DNA of 64,000 nucleotides from Muriiphilus sp048268845 (GTDB lineage Bacteria; Pseudomonadota; Alphaproteobacteria; Rhodobacterales; Rhodobacteraceae), in contig JBLWUQ010000013.1 of NCBI GenBank assembly GCA_048268845.1, positions 1 through 64,000 of the forward strand, in the 5' to 3' direction. A program made the translations under genes and the position numbers. Shown here piece by piece: positions 40,560 through 48,674 of this stretch (within the stretch, counting starts at the first letter, position 1; each line of letters opens with the position of its first letter). The notes under the pieces were generated by a model. It had not been told where the DNA came from and searched no databases. It was given only the letters and a program-made list of their open reading frames with translations.

Positions 40560-41165
40560 TCACCCGGCGGCGCAGTAGCTCTGCGATTGCGTCCAGGCGC
40601 GCATGTCCTCGCGCTTGTCGGCGGAATGGAACGGTCCCCAATCGGCGGCAACCCCGCGCATGCCTGCGCTGATCACCCCGTCGCGCGGCACGGTCACGCT
40701 CATGATCCGAACGGCGCAGGACAGGTTGGCGGCACCGTCCTGAAGTGCAGCGCCCGAGCCTGCGGCGCAGCCATAGTGGCGCGCGGTTGCGGGCGAGATC
40801 TGGACCAGCCCGAACCACTGCCCCCTTCCGCCCACCGCGCGCGGGTTCCAGGTGCTTTCGTGCTTGGCCAGCGCCGAGATCAACCCGCTCCAGAACGCCT
40901 TGCGGCCCTCGATCGGCGCGGTGCGATAGGCGGGGCACCAGGTGTCGATGTCGGCGGGCACCACCGAGGTCAGCGCGGTGCCGTGGCTGTCGAGCGCGGC
41001 CAGCGTCGCCCCGGTCCAGCTGTCCGCTCCTGGCAGCGCGTCCCAGCGCATCGCGGCATCGTCGGCCGGGCCGTTCTTCGAGGAATAGAGCGTGTCGGGG
41101 GAGAGGGTCGCACAACCCGCAAGGGCAGTCAGGGCAAGCGCGATCAGGCCGGTCTTGAAACGCAT
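40560..41165 (-). CDS. SLT-type lytic transglycosylase-like lipoprotein
   Basis: 201 residues. Lipobox LAGC with the lipidated cysteine at residue 18, so an outer-membrane or periplasm-facing lipoprotein. The central part has KHESTWNPRAVGGRGQWFGLVQISPATARHYGC, cut here as HESTWNPRAV and GLVQISPATA; the Glu of HEST is at the place of the transglycosylase catalytic Glu. C-terminal WGPFHSADKREDM. It would cleave glycan strands of peptidoglycan. The ATG at 41165 is the start that exposes the signal. Confidence 0.83.
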   Translation of the reverse strand: MRFKTGLIALALTALAGCATLSPDTLYSSKNGPADDAAMRWDALPGADSWTGATLAALDSHGTALTSVVPADIDTWCPAYRTAPIEGRKAFWSGLISALAKHESTWNPRAVGGRGQWFGLVQISPATARHYGCAAGSGAALQDGAANLSCAVRIMSVTVPRDGVISAGMRGVAADWGPFHSADKREDMRAWTQSQSYCAAG

Positions 41166-41277
41166 GAGGTATCTCGGGTTGTTTCTGTCTGCGCCGATGG
41201 ACCGCAATCGACCCCGCCCGACAACCCCGGAGCGGTTTTGCGCGCGAAATGCGCCAATTCTCGCCCATTCGCGGCCC

Positions 41278-41306
41278 TTGCTCCGCTGCGCGCCCTGCCC
41301 TAGAAC
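41278..41306 (+). promoter_or_regulatory. gatB promoter candidate
   Basis: -35 TTGCTC (41278-41283), 17-nt spacer, -10 TAGAAC (41301-41306), 30 nt before the gatB ATG. Confidence 0.5.
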
Positions 41307-41335
41307 GCGTTTGACGCCGTCAGGGAGCCCGCGCC

Positions 41336-42850
41336 ATGCTCGACCATCTTGCCTTCGAATCCCCCAAACCCGCCCGCATCAGCGGCGCGAAAGAGGATTG
41401 GGAGCTTGTCATCGGCATGGAGGTGCACGCCCAGGTCGCCTCGAAAGCCAAGCTGTTCTCCGGCGCCTCGACCACGTTCGGGGCCGAGCCCAATTCCAAC
41501 GTCGCCTTCGTCGATGCCGCGATGCCGGGGATGCTGCCGGTGCTCAACGAGTTCTGTGTCGAGCAGGCGGTGCGCACCGGGTTGGGGCTGAAGGCCAAGA
41601 TCAACCTGTTTTCCGCCTTCGACCGCAAGAACTACTTCTATCCCGATCTGCCGCAGGGCTACCAGATTTCGCAGCTCTACCACCCGATCGTCGGCGAGGG
41701 CGAAGTGATCGTCGACATGGGGCCGGGCATCGCGCGCCGGGTCAGGATCGAGCGCATCCATCTTGAGCAGGACGCGGGCAAGTCGATCCATGACATGGAC
41801 CCGAACATGTCCTTCGTCGACCTCAACCGCACCGGCGTCGCGCTGATGGAAATCGTCAGCCGCCCCGACATTCGCGGCCCCGAGGAAGCCGCCGCCTATG
41901 TCGTCAAGATGCGCCAGATCCTGCGCTATCTCGGCACCTGCGACGGCAACATGCAAAGCGGCAGCCTGCGCGCCGATGTCAACGTCTCGGTCTGCCGTCC
42001 GGGCGACTACGAGCGCTATCAGGAAACGCAGGATTTCGCCCATCTCGGCACCCGCTGCGAGATCAAGAACATGAACTCGATGCGCTTCATCCAGGCGGCG
42101 ATCGACTACGAGGCGCGCCGCCAGATCGCCATTCTCGAGGATGGCGGCGAGGTGGTGCAGGAAACCCGGCTTTACGACCCCGACAAGAACGAAACCCGCT
42201 CAATGCGCTCGAAGGAAGAAGCGCATGACTACCGCTATTTCCCCTGCCCCGACCTGTTGCCGCTCGAGATCGAACAGGCCTGGGTGGACGATATCGAGGC
42301 CTCCCTTCCGGAACTGCCGGACGCCAAGAAGGCGCGGTTCGTGCGTGATTTCGGCCTGTCGGAATATGACGCGGGCGTGCTGACGGCCGATATCGAGGCG
42401 GCGGCCTATTTCGAGGCGGTGGCGGATGGCCGCGACGGCAAGCTTGCCGCCAACTGGGTCATCAACGAGCTGTTCGGGCGGCTGAAGAAGGACGATTGCG
42501 ACATCACCGAAAGCCCGGTCAGCCCGGCGCAGCTTGGCGGCATCATCGCGCTGATCCAGTCGGGCGACATCTCGGGCAAGATCGCCAAGGACCTGTTCGA
42601 GATCGTCTATACCGAAGGCGGCGAGCCTGCCGAGATCGTCGCCGCGCGCGGCATGACACAGGTCACCGATACCGGCGCGATCGAGGCTGCGGTGGACGAG
42701 GTGATCGCCGCCAACCCGGCACAGGTCGAAAAGGCGCGCGCCAACCCCAAGCTTGCCGGCTGGTTCGTCGGTCAGGTGATGAAGGCGACCGGCGGCAAGG
42801 CCAACCCCAAGGCGGTGAACGACATCGTCGCGGCGAAACTGGGGCTGTAG
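41336..42850 (+). CDS. gatB: Asp-tRNA(Asn)/Glu-tRNA(Gln) amidotransferase subunit B
   Basis: Kinase/transamidase subunit of GatCAB, which turns Glu-tRNA-Gln (and Asp-tRNA-Asn) into the amidated forms. 504 residues. Hallmarks: VIGMEVHAQVASKAKLFSGA, FDRKNYFYPDLPQGYQISQ, HLEQDAGKSIHD and the RSKEEAHDYRYFPCPDL block, with the C-terminal helical YqeY-like tail binding tRNA. gatA and gatC are not adjacent, normal for alphaproteobacteria. GGGAG before the ATG. Confidence 0.97.
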   Translation: MLDHLAFESPKPARISGAKEDWELVIGMEVHAQVASKAKLFSGASTTFGAEPNSNVAFVDAAMPGMLPVLNEFCVEQAVRTGLGLKAKINLFSAFDRKNYFYPDLPQGYQISQLYHPIVGEGEVIVDMGPGIARRVRIERIHLEQDAGKSIHDMDPNMSFVDLNRTGVALMEIVSRPDIRGPEEAAAYVVKMRQILRYLGTCDGNMQSGSLRADVNVSVCRPGDYERYQETQDFAHLGTRCEIKNMNSMRFIQAAIDYEARRQIAILEDGGEVVQETRLYDPDKNETRSMRSKEEAHDYRYFPCPDLLPLEIEQAWVDDIEASLPELPDAKKARFVRDFGLSEYDAGVLTADIEAAAYFEAVADGRDGKLAANWVINELFGRLKKDDCDITESPVSPAQLGGIIALIQSGDISGKIAKDLFEIVYTEGGEPAEIVAARGMTQVTDTGAIEAAVDEVIAANPAQVEKARANPKLAGWFVGQVMKATGGKANPKAVNDIVAAKLGL

Positions 42851-42875
42851 CCCCGCCCCCAACAACGAGGACCGC

Positions 42876-43349
42876 ATGTCAGAACCTTACATATCCTCGG
42901 TCCTGGAGGTCCGACCCGACTGGATCGACTATAACGGCCACATGAACATGGCCTATTACAACGTGCTGTTCGACAAGGCCGCCGACGAGTTCTACGACCG
43001 GATCGGCTTTGGCGCGGACTATTCCAAGACCCGCGGCTTCACCACGTACACCGCGGAATTCCACGTCTGCTACGTCCGCGAGCTGCATCTGGCCGACAAG
43101 GTCCGGGTGCATTCGTGGATTCTCGATTTCGACGAGAAACGCTTTCACACCTACCAGGAAATCCACCACGTCGACGGCTGGCTCGCCGCCACCGGCGAGG
43201 CCATGGGGCTGCATGTCGACATGTCCGGACCGCGCGTCGCGGCGATGCCCGAGGATATCGCGGCCAACCTGCGCGCCTTTGCCGACAAGCACGGCCGCGA
43301 GGACTGGCCGGCACGCGCCGGGCGGTCGATCGGAATCGTGCGAAAATAG
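42876..43349 (+). CDS. Hot-dog thioesterase family protein
   Basis: 157 residues. The start VRPDWIDYNGHMNMAYYNVL has the hot-dog active-site Asp and the NGHMN motif of 4-hydroxybenzoyl-CoA thioesterase relatives; in carnitine degraders such a domain hydrolyses betainyl-CoA, so a carnitine/choline-type substrate is possible. No carnitine genes are nearby. GAGGA precedes the ATG, 25 nt after gatB. Confidence 0.85.
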   Translation: MSEPYISSVLEVRPDWIDYNGHMNMAYYNVLFDKAADEFYDRIGFGADYSKTRGFTTYTAEFHVCYVRELHLADKVRVHSWILDFDEKRFHTYQEIHHVDGWLAATGEAMGLHVDMSGPRVAAMPEDIAANLRAFADKHGREDWPARAGRSIGIVRK

Positions 43350-43440
43350 CCCCGAGATCTTGCATCGGCGGAAAGTCGCGCCGCATTCCCTTGACCGAGC
43401 GGGTTTTTTCGCCACATCCGCCCGCCATTGCACGGCGCGC

Positions 43441-43471
43441 TTGGACTTTTCCCACTCGAATCTGCTAGGCT
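43441..43471 (+). promoter_or_regulatory. Promoter candidate of the DUF4177 gene
   Basis: TTGGAC (43441-43446) and an extended -10, TGC-TAGGCT (-10 at 43466-43471); the 19-nt spacing is long, so the extended -10 is the main support. Confidence 0.35.
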
Positions 43472-43498
43472 CGGGAGCGCTCACAAGGAAACACACCC

Positions 43499-43897
43499 AT
43501 GCAGTTCGAATACAAGGTGGTCCCGGCACCGACCCGCGGCAAGAAGACCAGGGGCGTCAAGTCGCCCGCCGACCGGTTCGCCAACACGCTGTCGGATCTG
43601 ATGAACGAATTGGCCGCCGACGGCTGGGAATACCTGCGCGCCGATACCCTGCCCTCCGAGGAGCGCGCGGGATTCACCGGCAAATCGACCGTGTTCCAGA
43701 ACGTGCTGGTGTTCCGGCGCGAGGCCGCGCTGGCCGCGCCCAGACTGGCCGAGGCCGACGACGCACCCCAGGCCACGCGCCGCGTCACCGCCGAGGCGGT
43801 CGAAAGCCCGCGCGCGCCGCGCCTTCCCGGCGCGAGCCACGCGATGCCGGAGCACAAGGTTCCCGGCCCCGACAAGCGCGACGTCGCCGCCGAATAG
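43499..43897 (+). CDS. DUF4177 protein
   Basis: 132 residues. The N-terminal about 75 residues form the DUF4177 unit (MQFEYKVVPAPTRGKK, ELAADGWEYLRADTLPSEER, FQNVLVFRRE); the rest is a disordered Ala/Pro/Arg-rich tail. Function unknown. AAGGA precedes the ATG. Convergent with bolA. Confidence 0.85.
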   Translation: MQFEYKVVPAPTRGKKTRGVKSPADRFANTLSDLMNELAADGWEYLRADTLPSEERAGFTGKSTVFQNVLVFRREAALAAPRLAEADDAPQATRRVTAEAVESPRAPRLPGASHAMPEHKVPGPDKRDVAAE

Positions 43898-43915
43898 CGC
43901 GCGGCGCGGCCTTTT

Positions 43916-44176
43916 CTAGCCCGACACCTCGATCGCCAGCGCGTGGATCTTCGCCACGAGCTCCTTTCCCAGCGCGTCATGCACGGCGCGGTGGCGGGCG
44001 ACGCGCGACATGTCGCCGAACGCATCGGCGGCGATCTTCACGCGGAAATGGCTCTCGCCGGTGCCGTCATGGCCAGCATGGCCAAGGTGGTTGTCGCTTT
44101 CGTTGATCACCTCGAGCGAGCGCGGCTGGAACGCGGCTTCGAGCGCGGTTCGGATTTCATCACTGCGTTTGGTCAT
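43916..44176 (-). CDS. bolA: BolA family protein
   Basis: 86 residues from the ATG at 44176 (MTKRSDEIRTALEAAFQP), with a strong AGGA site. The family core ESDNHLGHAGHDGTGESHFRV (read as NHLGHAGHD and GESHFRV) holds the conserved His that, with monothiol glutaredoxin, binds a [2Fe-2S] cluster; the C-terminus RVARHRAVHDALGKEL is typical. Acts in iron-sulfur trafficking and stress morphology. Divergent from the J-domain gene, a pairing common in Rhodobacterales. Confidence 0.93.
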   Translation of the reverse strand: MTKRSDEIRTALEAAFQPRSLEVINESDNHLGHAGHDGTGESHFRVKIAADAFGDMSRVARHRAVHDALGKELVAKIHALAIEVSG

Positions 44177-44192
44177 TTTTTCATCCTGCCTC

Positions 44193-44220
44193 TTCAAACA
44201 TTCGCCAAATGGTCTAAACT
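44193..44220 (+). promoter_or_regulatory. Promoter candidate of the J-domain gene
   Basis: -35 TTCAAA (44193-44198), 16-nt spacer, -10 TAAACT (44215-44220), in the 73-nt gap shared with bolA. Confidence 0.38.
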
Positions 44221-44249
44221 CTCGGGTTCGAGTCGGAAAGAGTGGTGTC

Positions 44250-44876
44250 ATGGACAAGTTCGATCCTTTCGGTTTCGACATTTCGGTGTCGGCCGCGAAA
44301 AAGAAACAAACCCGCGGTAAGCGTGGGATGTCGGGGGCGTTCGAAACCTCCAAACGCGCCTGCGAGCATCCCGGATGCCCGGAGAGCGGTCAATACCGTG
44401 CCCCGCGTTCACCCGACCACCTTGAGGAATATCTGTGGTTCTGCAAGGACCACGTGCGCGAATACAACCTCAAGTGGAACTTCTTCCACGGCGCCACCGA
44501 GGACGAAATCAACGAACAGGCCGACAAGGACCGGGTCTGGGAGCGCGAGACCAAGCCGTTCAGGAACTCTGACGAACAACGCGCCTGGGCGCGCCTGGGT
44601 GTCGACGATCCGCATCAGGTTCTGGGCGAGAACGCCACCCGCAACCCCGGCAAGTCGATCACCGGCACGCGCAAGCTGCCGCCGACCGAACGCCGCGCCA
44701 TCGAGATTCTCGAAGCCCGCGACCACTGGACCAAGGCCGAGGTGCGCAAGGCCTACAAGGCGCTGATCAAGGTGCTGCACCCGGACATGAACGGCGGCGA
44801 CCGCAGCCAGGAAGACCAGTTGCAGCAGGTCGTCTGGGCCTGGGACCAGATCAAGGACAGCCGCAGCTTCAAGTAA
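44250..44876 (+). CDS. J-domain (DnaJ-like) protein
   Basis: 208 residues. The J domain is at the C-terminus (about 150-208) with the HPD tripeptide in VLHPDMNGGD, which stimulates DnaK ATPase. The N-terminal half carries ACEHPGCPESGQYRAP and FCKDHVREYN, a Cys/His cluster that may bind zinc, and DEINEQADKDRVWERET. Not DnaJ itself (no G/F region or CxxCxGxG repeats). A specialised co-chaperone for an unknown client. An in-frame start 80 codons upstream would run across bolA and is not credible. Confidence 0.88.
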   Translation: MDKFDPFGFDISVSAAKKKQTRGKRGMSGAFETSKRACEHPGCPESGQYRAPRSPDHLEEYLWFCKDHVREYNLKWNFFHGATEDEINEQADKDRVWERETKPFRNSDEQRAWARLGVDDPHQVLGENATRNPGKSITGTRKLPPTERRAIEILEARDHWTKAEVRKAYKALIKVLHPDMNGGDRSQEDQLQQVVWAWDQIKDSRSFK

Positions 44877-44924
44877 AGCGGCCCCTCCGGCCTGAGACAA
44901 ACCCGCGCCGGTTGCCCATTTCAT

Positions 44925-44953
44925 TTGCCAAAACCCGGTCCCGTTGCGATACG
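44925..44953 (+). promoter_or_regulatory. Promoter candidate of the CPA2 antiporter gene (leaderless)
   Basis: -35 TTGCCA (44925-44930), 17-nt spacer, -10 GATACG (44948-44953). The ATG at 44959 follows after 5 nt; no ribosome site. Confidence 0.42.
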
Positions 44954-44958
44954 GCAGC

Positions 44959-46815
44959 ATGGACAGCTTTCTGCTCGAATCCACGATCTACCTGGCGGCC
45001 GCGGTGATCGCAGTGCCGATTGCGGCCCGATTCGGGCTGGGGTCGGTGCTGGGCTACCTGCTGGCGGGGCTGGTGATCGGCCCGATCACCGGCATCGCCG
45101 GCACCGATCCCGAGGACCTGCGCCACTTCGGCGAGTTCGGCGTCGTGATGATGCTGTTCCTGATCGGGCTCGAGCTTGAGCCCAGGGCGCTCTGGGACAT
45201 GCGCCACCGGCTGATGGGGCTGGGCGGGCTGCAGATCACGCTGACCGGCACGGCGGCGTTTCTGGCCGCCATGGCGCTCGGGGTGAACTGGCAGGGGGCG
45301 GTCGCGCTGGGGATGATCCTGTCGCTGTCCTCGACCGCCATCGTGCTGCAGACGCTGACCGAAAAGGGGCTGATCCAGACCGCGGGCGGGCGGTCCACCT
45401 TCTCGGTGCTGCTGGCGCAGGATATCGCGGTCATTCCGATGCTGGCGCTGATCCCGCTTCTGGCCGGCGGGGCCGCGCGCCGTGCCGCCGAGGACCATGA
45501 CAGCCTGTCGCTGGTGGCGGGACTGCCCGGCTGGGGGGCCACGCTGGTCACGCTGGGCGCGGTCGCGGCGGTGATCCTTGCCGGCCGGTTTCTGGTCCGG
45601 CCGATGTTTCACTACATCGACGCCGCCCGTCTGCGCGAGGTCTACACCGCCTTTGCCCTCCTGATCGTCGTCGGCATCGCGGTATTGATGAGCGCGGTCG
45701 GCCTCTCGCCCGCGCTTGGCGCCTTCCTTGCCGGGGTGGTGCTGGCCAACTCCGAGTTCCGCCACGAGCTTGAAAGCGACATCCAGCCGTTCAAGGGGCT
45801 GCTGCTCGGGCTTTTCTTCATCACCGTCGGCGCGGGGATGGACCTGCCCGGCTTCTTTGCCGATCCGCTCAGGCTGATCGGGCTGGCGCTGGCCCTGATG
45901 CTGGGCAAGGGCATCATCCTGTTCGTGCTGGCGCGCATCTTCCGGCTGCGCGGGCGCGACCAGTGGCTGTTCACGCTGGGGCTGGCGCAGGCGGGCGAGT
46001 TCGGGTTCGTGCTGGCCGCCTTCAGCCAGCAATTGCGGGTCTTTTCAGGCCAGGTCGCGCAGGATGTGCTGACCGTGATCGCATTGTCGATGCTGCTCAC
46101 GCCGCTGTTCTTCATCGCCTATGAGCGGATTTCGAACCGGCGTGGCGACAGCGCGGGCGCGGTTGAGCCCGACACCATCGACGAACAGCACGGCGTCATC
46201 ATCGTCGGTATCGGGCGCTTCGGGCAGATCGTGAACCGGCTGGTGCGTTCGGCGGGCTTTGCGACCACCGTGCTCGACAGCAACCTCAAGACCATCCAGT
46301 TGATGCGCCGGTTCGGGGTGAAGAGCTTTCTCGGCGACCCCACCCGCGCCGACCTCTTGCGCGCCGCCGGGCTGGCCAAGGCCAAGGTGCTGGTGGTGGC
46401 GGTGAACCGGCCCGAGGACGCGATCAAGATCGTGCGCCACGCCCGCGCGGTGCGCCCGGACATCCACATCGTCGCCCGTGCGCGCGACCGCAACGATGTC
46501 TATGCGCTGCGCGCCGCCGGGGCCGACGACGTCGTGCGCGAGATGTTCGACAGCTCGCTGCGCGCCGGGCGCTATGTGCTCGAGAACATCGGCCTGTCCG
46601 AGTTCGAGGCCAGCGAGGCCGAAACCGCCTTCTACAAGCACGACCGCCACACCATTCTCGAGTTGTCGAAATTGTGGAAACCCGGCGTGCAGACCGCGGA
46701 CAACGAGGCCTATATCAAGCGCGCCATCGAATTGCAGAACGACATGGAAACCGCACTTCTGGCGCAGATCGAATCCGACCAGACCGACAAGGATGAGCCG
46801 AAGTCCGGACGCTAG
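44959..46815 (+). CDS. CPA2-family cation:proton antiporter with TrkA-N domain (Kef-like)
   Basis: Inner-membrane potassium efflux/proton exchange protein. 618 residues: about 12 membrane segments up to about residue 385 (GDPEDLRHFGEFGVVMMLF-type block and SPALGAFLAGVVLA), a TrkA-N Rossmann domain from about 410 (IIVGIGRFGQIVNRLV) sensing NAD(H) or glutathione adducts, and an acidic tail. The ATG at 44959 fits a leaderless transcript; a TTG five codons upstream is the alternative. Its TAG shares CTAG with the cobT stop on the other strand. Confidence 0.9.
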   Translation: MDSFLLESTIYLAAAVIAVPIAARFGLGSVLGYLLAGLVIGPITGIAGTDPEDLRHFGEFGVVMMLFLIGLELEPRALWDMRHRLMGLGGLQITLTGTAAFLAAMALGVNWQGAVALGMILSLSSTAIVLQTLTEKGLIQTAGGRSTFSVLLAQDIAVIPMLALIPLLAGGAARRAAEDHDSLSLVAGLPGWGATLVTLGAVAAVILAGRFLVRPMFHYIDAARLREVYTAFALLIVVGIAVLMSAVGLSPALGAFLAGVVLANSEFRHELESDIQPFKGLLLGLFFITVGAGMDLPGFFADPLRLIGLALALMLGKGIILFVLARIFRLRGRDQWLFTLGLAQAGEFGFVLAAFSQQLRVFSGQVAQDVLTVIALSMLLTPLFFIAYERISNRRGDSAGAVEPDTIDEQHGVIIVGIGRFGQIVNRLVRSAGFATTVLDSNLKTIQLMRRFGVKSFLGDPTRADLLRAAGLAKAKVLVVAVNRPEDAIKIVRHARAVRPDIHIVARARDRNDVYALRAAGADDVVREMFDSSLRAGRYVLENIGLSEFEASEAETAFYKHDRHTILELSKLWKPGVQTADNEAYIKRAIELQNDMETALLAQIESDQTDKDEPKSGR

Positions 46816-47831
46816 GCGTCCGACACCCCCGCTTCGGCAAAGGTCGCCATCCCCGACAGGCAGGCCGCCGCCGCCTGCACCACCGCAACCGCCAGCGCCG
46901 CGCCCGAGCCTTCGCCAAGGCGCATCCCCAGCGACAGAAGCGGCTGCTTGCCGAGAGCTTCCAGCAACTTCGGATGCCCCGGCTCCGCCGAGACATGCCC
47001 GGCCACCGCATGATCGAGCGCCCCAGGCACCGCCCTCTCCAGCGTCGCGGCCGCAGCGGTGCAGATGAACCCGTCCAGCACCACCGGTATGCGCAGGCTG
47101 CGGGCGCGCACGATCGCTCCTGCCAGCGCCGCCAGCTCGCGCCCGCCAAGGCAGCGCAGCGCCTCGAGCGGGTCGGTGGCGGCGGTCGGGTTCGCGGCCA
47201 GCCCTTCGGCCACGACACGGGCCTTCAGGGCAAGCCCGGCATCGTCGACGCCGGTGCCGCGCCCGACCCAGTCGGTGGGTGCTCCGCCGAACATCGCATG
47301 TGCCAGCGCCGCCGCCGAAGTGGTGTTGCCGATGCCCATTTCACCGGCGACCAGCAGATCGGTGGTCTCATCCACCGCGTTCCATCCAACCGCGAGCGCC
47401 GTGACGACCTCGGCCTCGGACATCGCGGCGCCTTCGGTGAAATCCGCGGTCGGCCGATCAAGTTCGAGCGCATGGACATCCATCCTTGCCCCGAAGCACT
47501 GCGCCAACTGGTTGACCGCCGCGCCGCCGGCCCGGAAATTCGCCACCATCTGCGCCGTCACCTCGGCCGGAAAGGCCGAGACGCCGCGCGCGGTCATGCC
47601 GTGGTTGCCAGCAAAAACAATGATCTGCGCCGCCTCGACCCGGGCGCGCGCATCGCCGCGCCAGCCGGCATACCAGATCCCCAGATCCTCGAGCCGCCCC
47701 AGCGCGCCGGGGGGCTTGGTCAACTGGCCATTGCGCGCTTCGGCCGCCGCAACCGCGCCCCGGTCGGGGGCTGGCATTTCCGCCATAAGCGCGCGAAACT
47801 GGTCAAGACTGGTAAACGGCGCATCCGGCAT
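46812..47831 (-). CDS. cobT: Nicotinate-nucleotide--dimethylbenzimidazole phosphoribosyltransferase
   Basis: Activates 5,6-dimethylbenzimidazole to alpha-ribazole phosphate for the lower ligand of cobalamin. 339 residues from the ATG at 47831 (RBS GGAGAG). Motifs: TKPPGALGRLEDLG, IIVFAGNHGMTARGVSAFP, GEMGIGNTTSAAAL and the catalytic Glu at about 307 in LGEGSGAAL. Divergent from cobS. The longer upstream frame would read through the divergent promoter region and is rejected. Confidence 0.95.
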   Translation of the reverse strand: MPDAPFTSLDQFRALMAEMPAPDRGAVAAAEARNGQLTKPPGALGRLEDLGIWYAGWRGDARARVEAAQIIVFAGNHGMTARGVSAFPAEVTAQMVANFRAGGAAVNQLAQCFGARMDVHALELDRPTADFTEGAAMSEAEVVTALAVGWNAVDETTDLLVAGEMGIGNTTSAAALAHAMFGGAPTDWVGRGTGVDDAGLALKARVVAEGLAANPTAATDPLEALRCLGGRELAALAGAIVRARSLRIPVVLDGFICTAAAATLERAVPGALDHAVAGHVSAEPGHPKLLEALGKQPLLSLGMRLGEGSGAALAVAVVQAAAACLSGMATFAEAGVSDA

Positions 47832-47844
47832 CGGTGCTCTCCTG

Positions 47845-47873
47845 TTGAACTGCTGTGGCGACCTCTTTAGCCA
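47845..47873 (+). promoter_or_regulatory. cobS promoter candidate
   Basis: -35 TTGAAC (47845-47850), 17-nt spacer, -10 TAGCCA (47868-47873). It places transcription after the ATG at 47873, so translation must start at the GTG at 47912. A possible cobT -10 (TAAAGA on the minus strand, 47864-47869) overlaps it. Confidence 0.42.
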
Positions 47874-47911
47874 TGGCCGGAGGGACAGGACAGACCGGAA
47901 AGGGCGATTGC

Positions 47912-48667
47912 GTGACAAAATCCGACACCCCGCTGGCCGAGGCACGCGACATCGTCGAAGCGCTTGGGCTGCTGACGCGGTTTCCGGTTCAATCGACCCC
48001 GACGCGCGGGCCGCACGCGGCCTGGGCCTGGCCTCTGGCGGGGGTGGCCGTGGCGCTGGTCGCCGCGGCAATCGGCGCGGCGGGGCTGTGGCTGGGCCTG
48101 CCACCAGGGCTGGCGGCGGGCCTTGCGCTTGCCACCCAGATCGTCGCGACCGGCGCGATGCACGAGGATGGGCTGGCCGATTGCGCCGACGGGTTCTGGG
48201 GCGGCCTGGACCGTACCCGGCGGCTCGAGATCATGAAGGACAGCCGCACCGGCAGCTACGGCGCGCTGGCGCTGGGGCTGTCGGTGCTGCTGCGCTGGTC
48301 AGCGCTGTCGGTGCTGTTCGCCCATGGCTGGGTGCTGGCCCCGCTGATCGCCGCCGCCGCGCTGTCGCGCGCGCCGATGGCGGTCCTGATGGCGGCGTTG
48401 CCGAACGCGCGCGGCGCGGGGCTGTCCAGCGCGGTGGGCAGACCGTCGCAGGCCACGGCAACGCTGGGCGTGGGTGTGGCGCTTCTGGTCGCGCTCATGG
48501 CGGTCGGCTGGGGCGCGCTCGCCCCCGCCTTCTGGGTCGCGCTCGGGGCAATCGCGGTTGCGGCGCTGGCGCAGGACCGGATCGGCGGGCAGACCGGCGA
48601 CGTGCTCGGCGCGACGCAACAGGTGGCCGAAATCGCGGCACTGGCAGCGCTGGCCGCGCTGGTGTGA
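47912..48667 (+). CDS. cobS: Adenosylcobinamide-GDP ribazoletransferase (cobalamin synthase)
   Basis: Inner-membrane enzyme joining adenosylcobinamide-GDP with alpha-ribazole (phosphate), the last step of B12 assembly; uses the product of CobT. 251 residues from GTG at 47912 (GGAAAGGG upstream). Multiple membrane segments and the family core GAMHEDGLADCADGFWGG, with RRLEIMKDSRTGSYGA. Both cob genes sit side by side, divergent; other cob genes and a B12 riboswitch are absent here (the gap is only 80 nt). Confidence 0.92.
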   Translation: MTKSDTPLAEARDIVEALGLLTRFPVQSTPTRGPHAAWAWPLAGVAVALVAAAIGAAGLWLGLPPGLAAGLALATQIVATGAMHEDGLADCADGFWGGLDRTRRLEIMKDSRTGSYGALALGLSVLLRWSALSVLFAHGWVLAPLIAAAALSRAPMAVLMAALPNARGAGLSSAVGRPSQATATLGVGVALLVALMAVGWGALAPAFWVALGAIAVAALAQDRIGGQTGDVLGATQQVAEIAALAALAALV

Positions 48668-48674
48668 TCCGGCA

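Noticed and set aside
47832..47911. Cobalamin riboswitch between cobT and cobS
   Set aside because: The gap is only 80 nt and holds the divergent promoters; no B12-box sequence was recognised.
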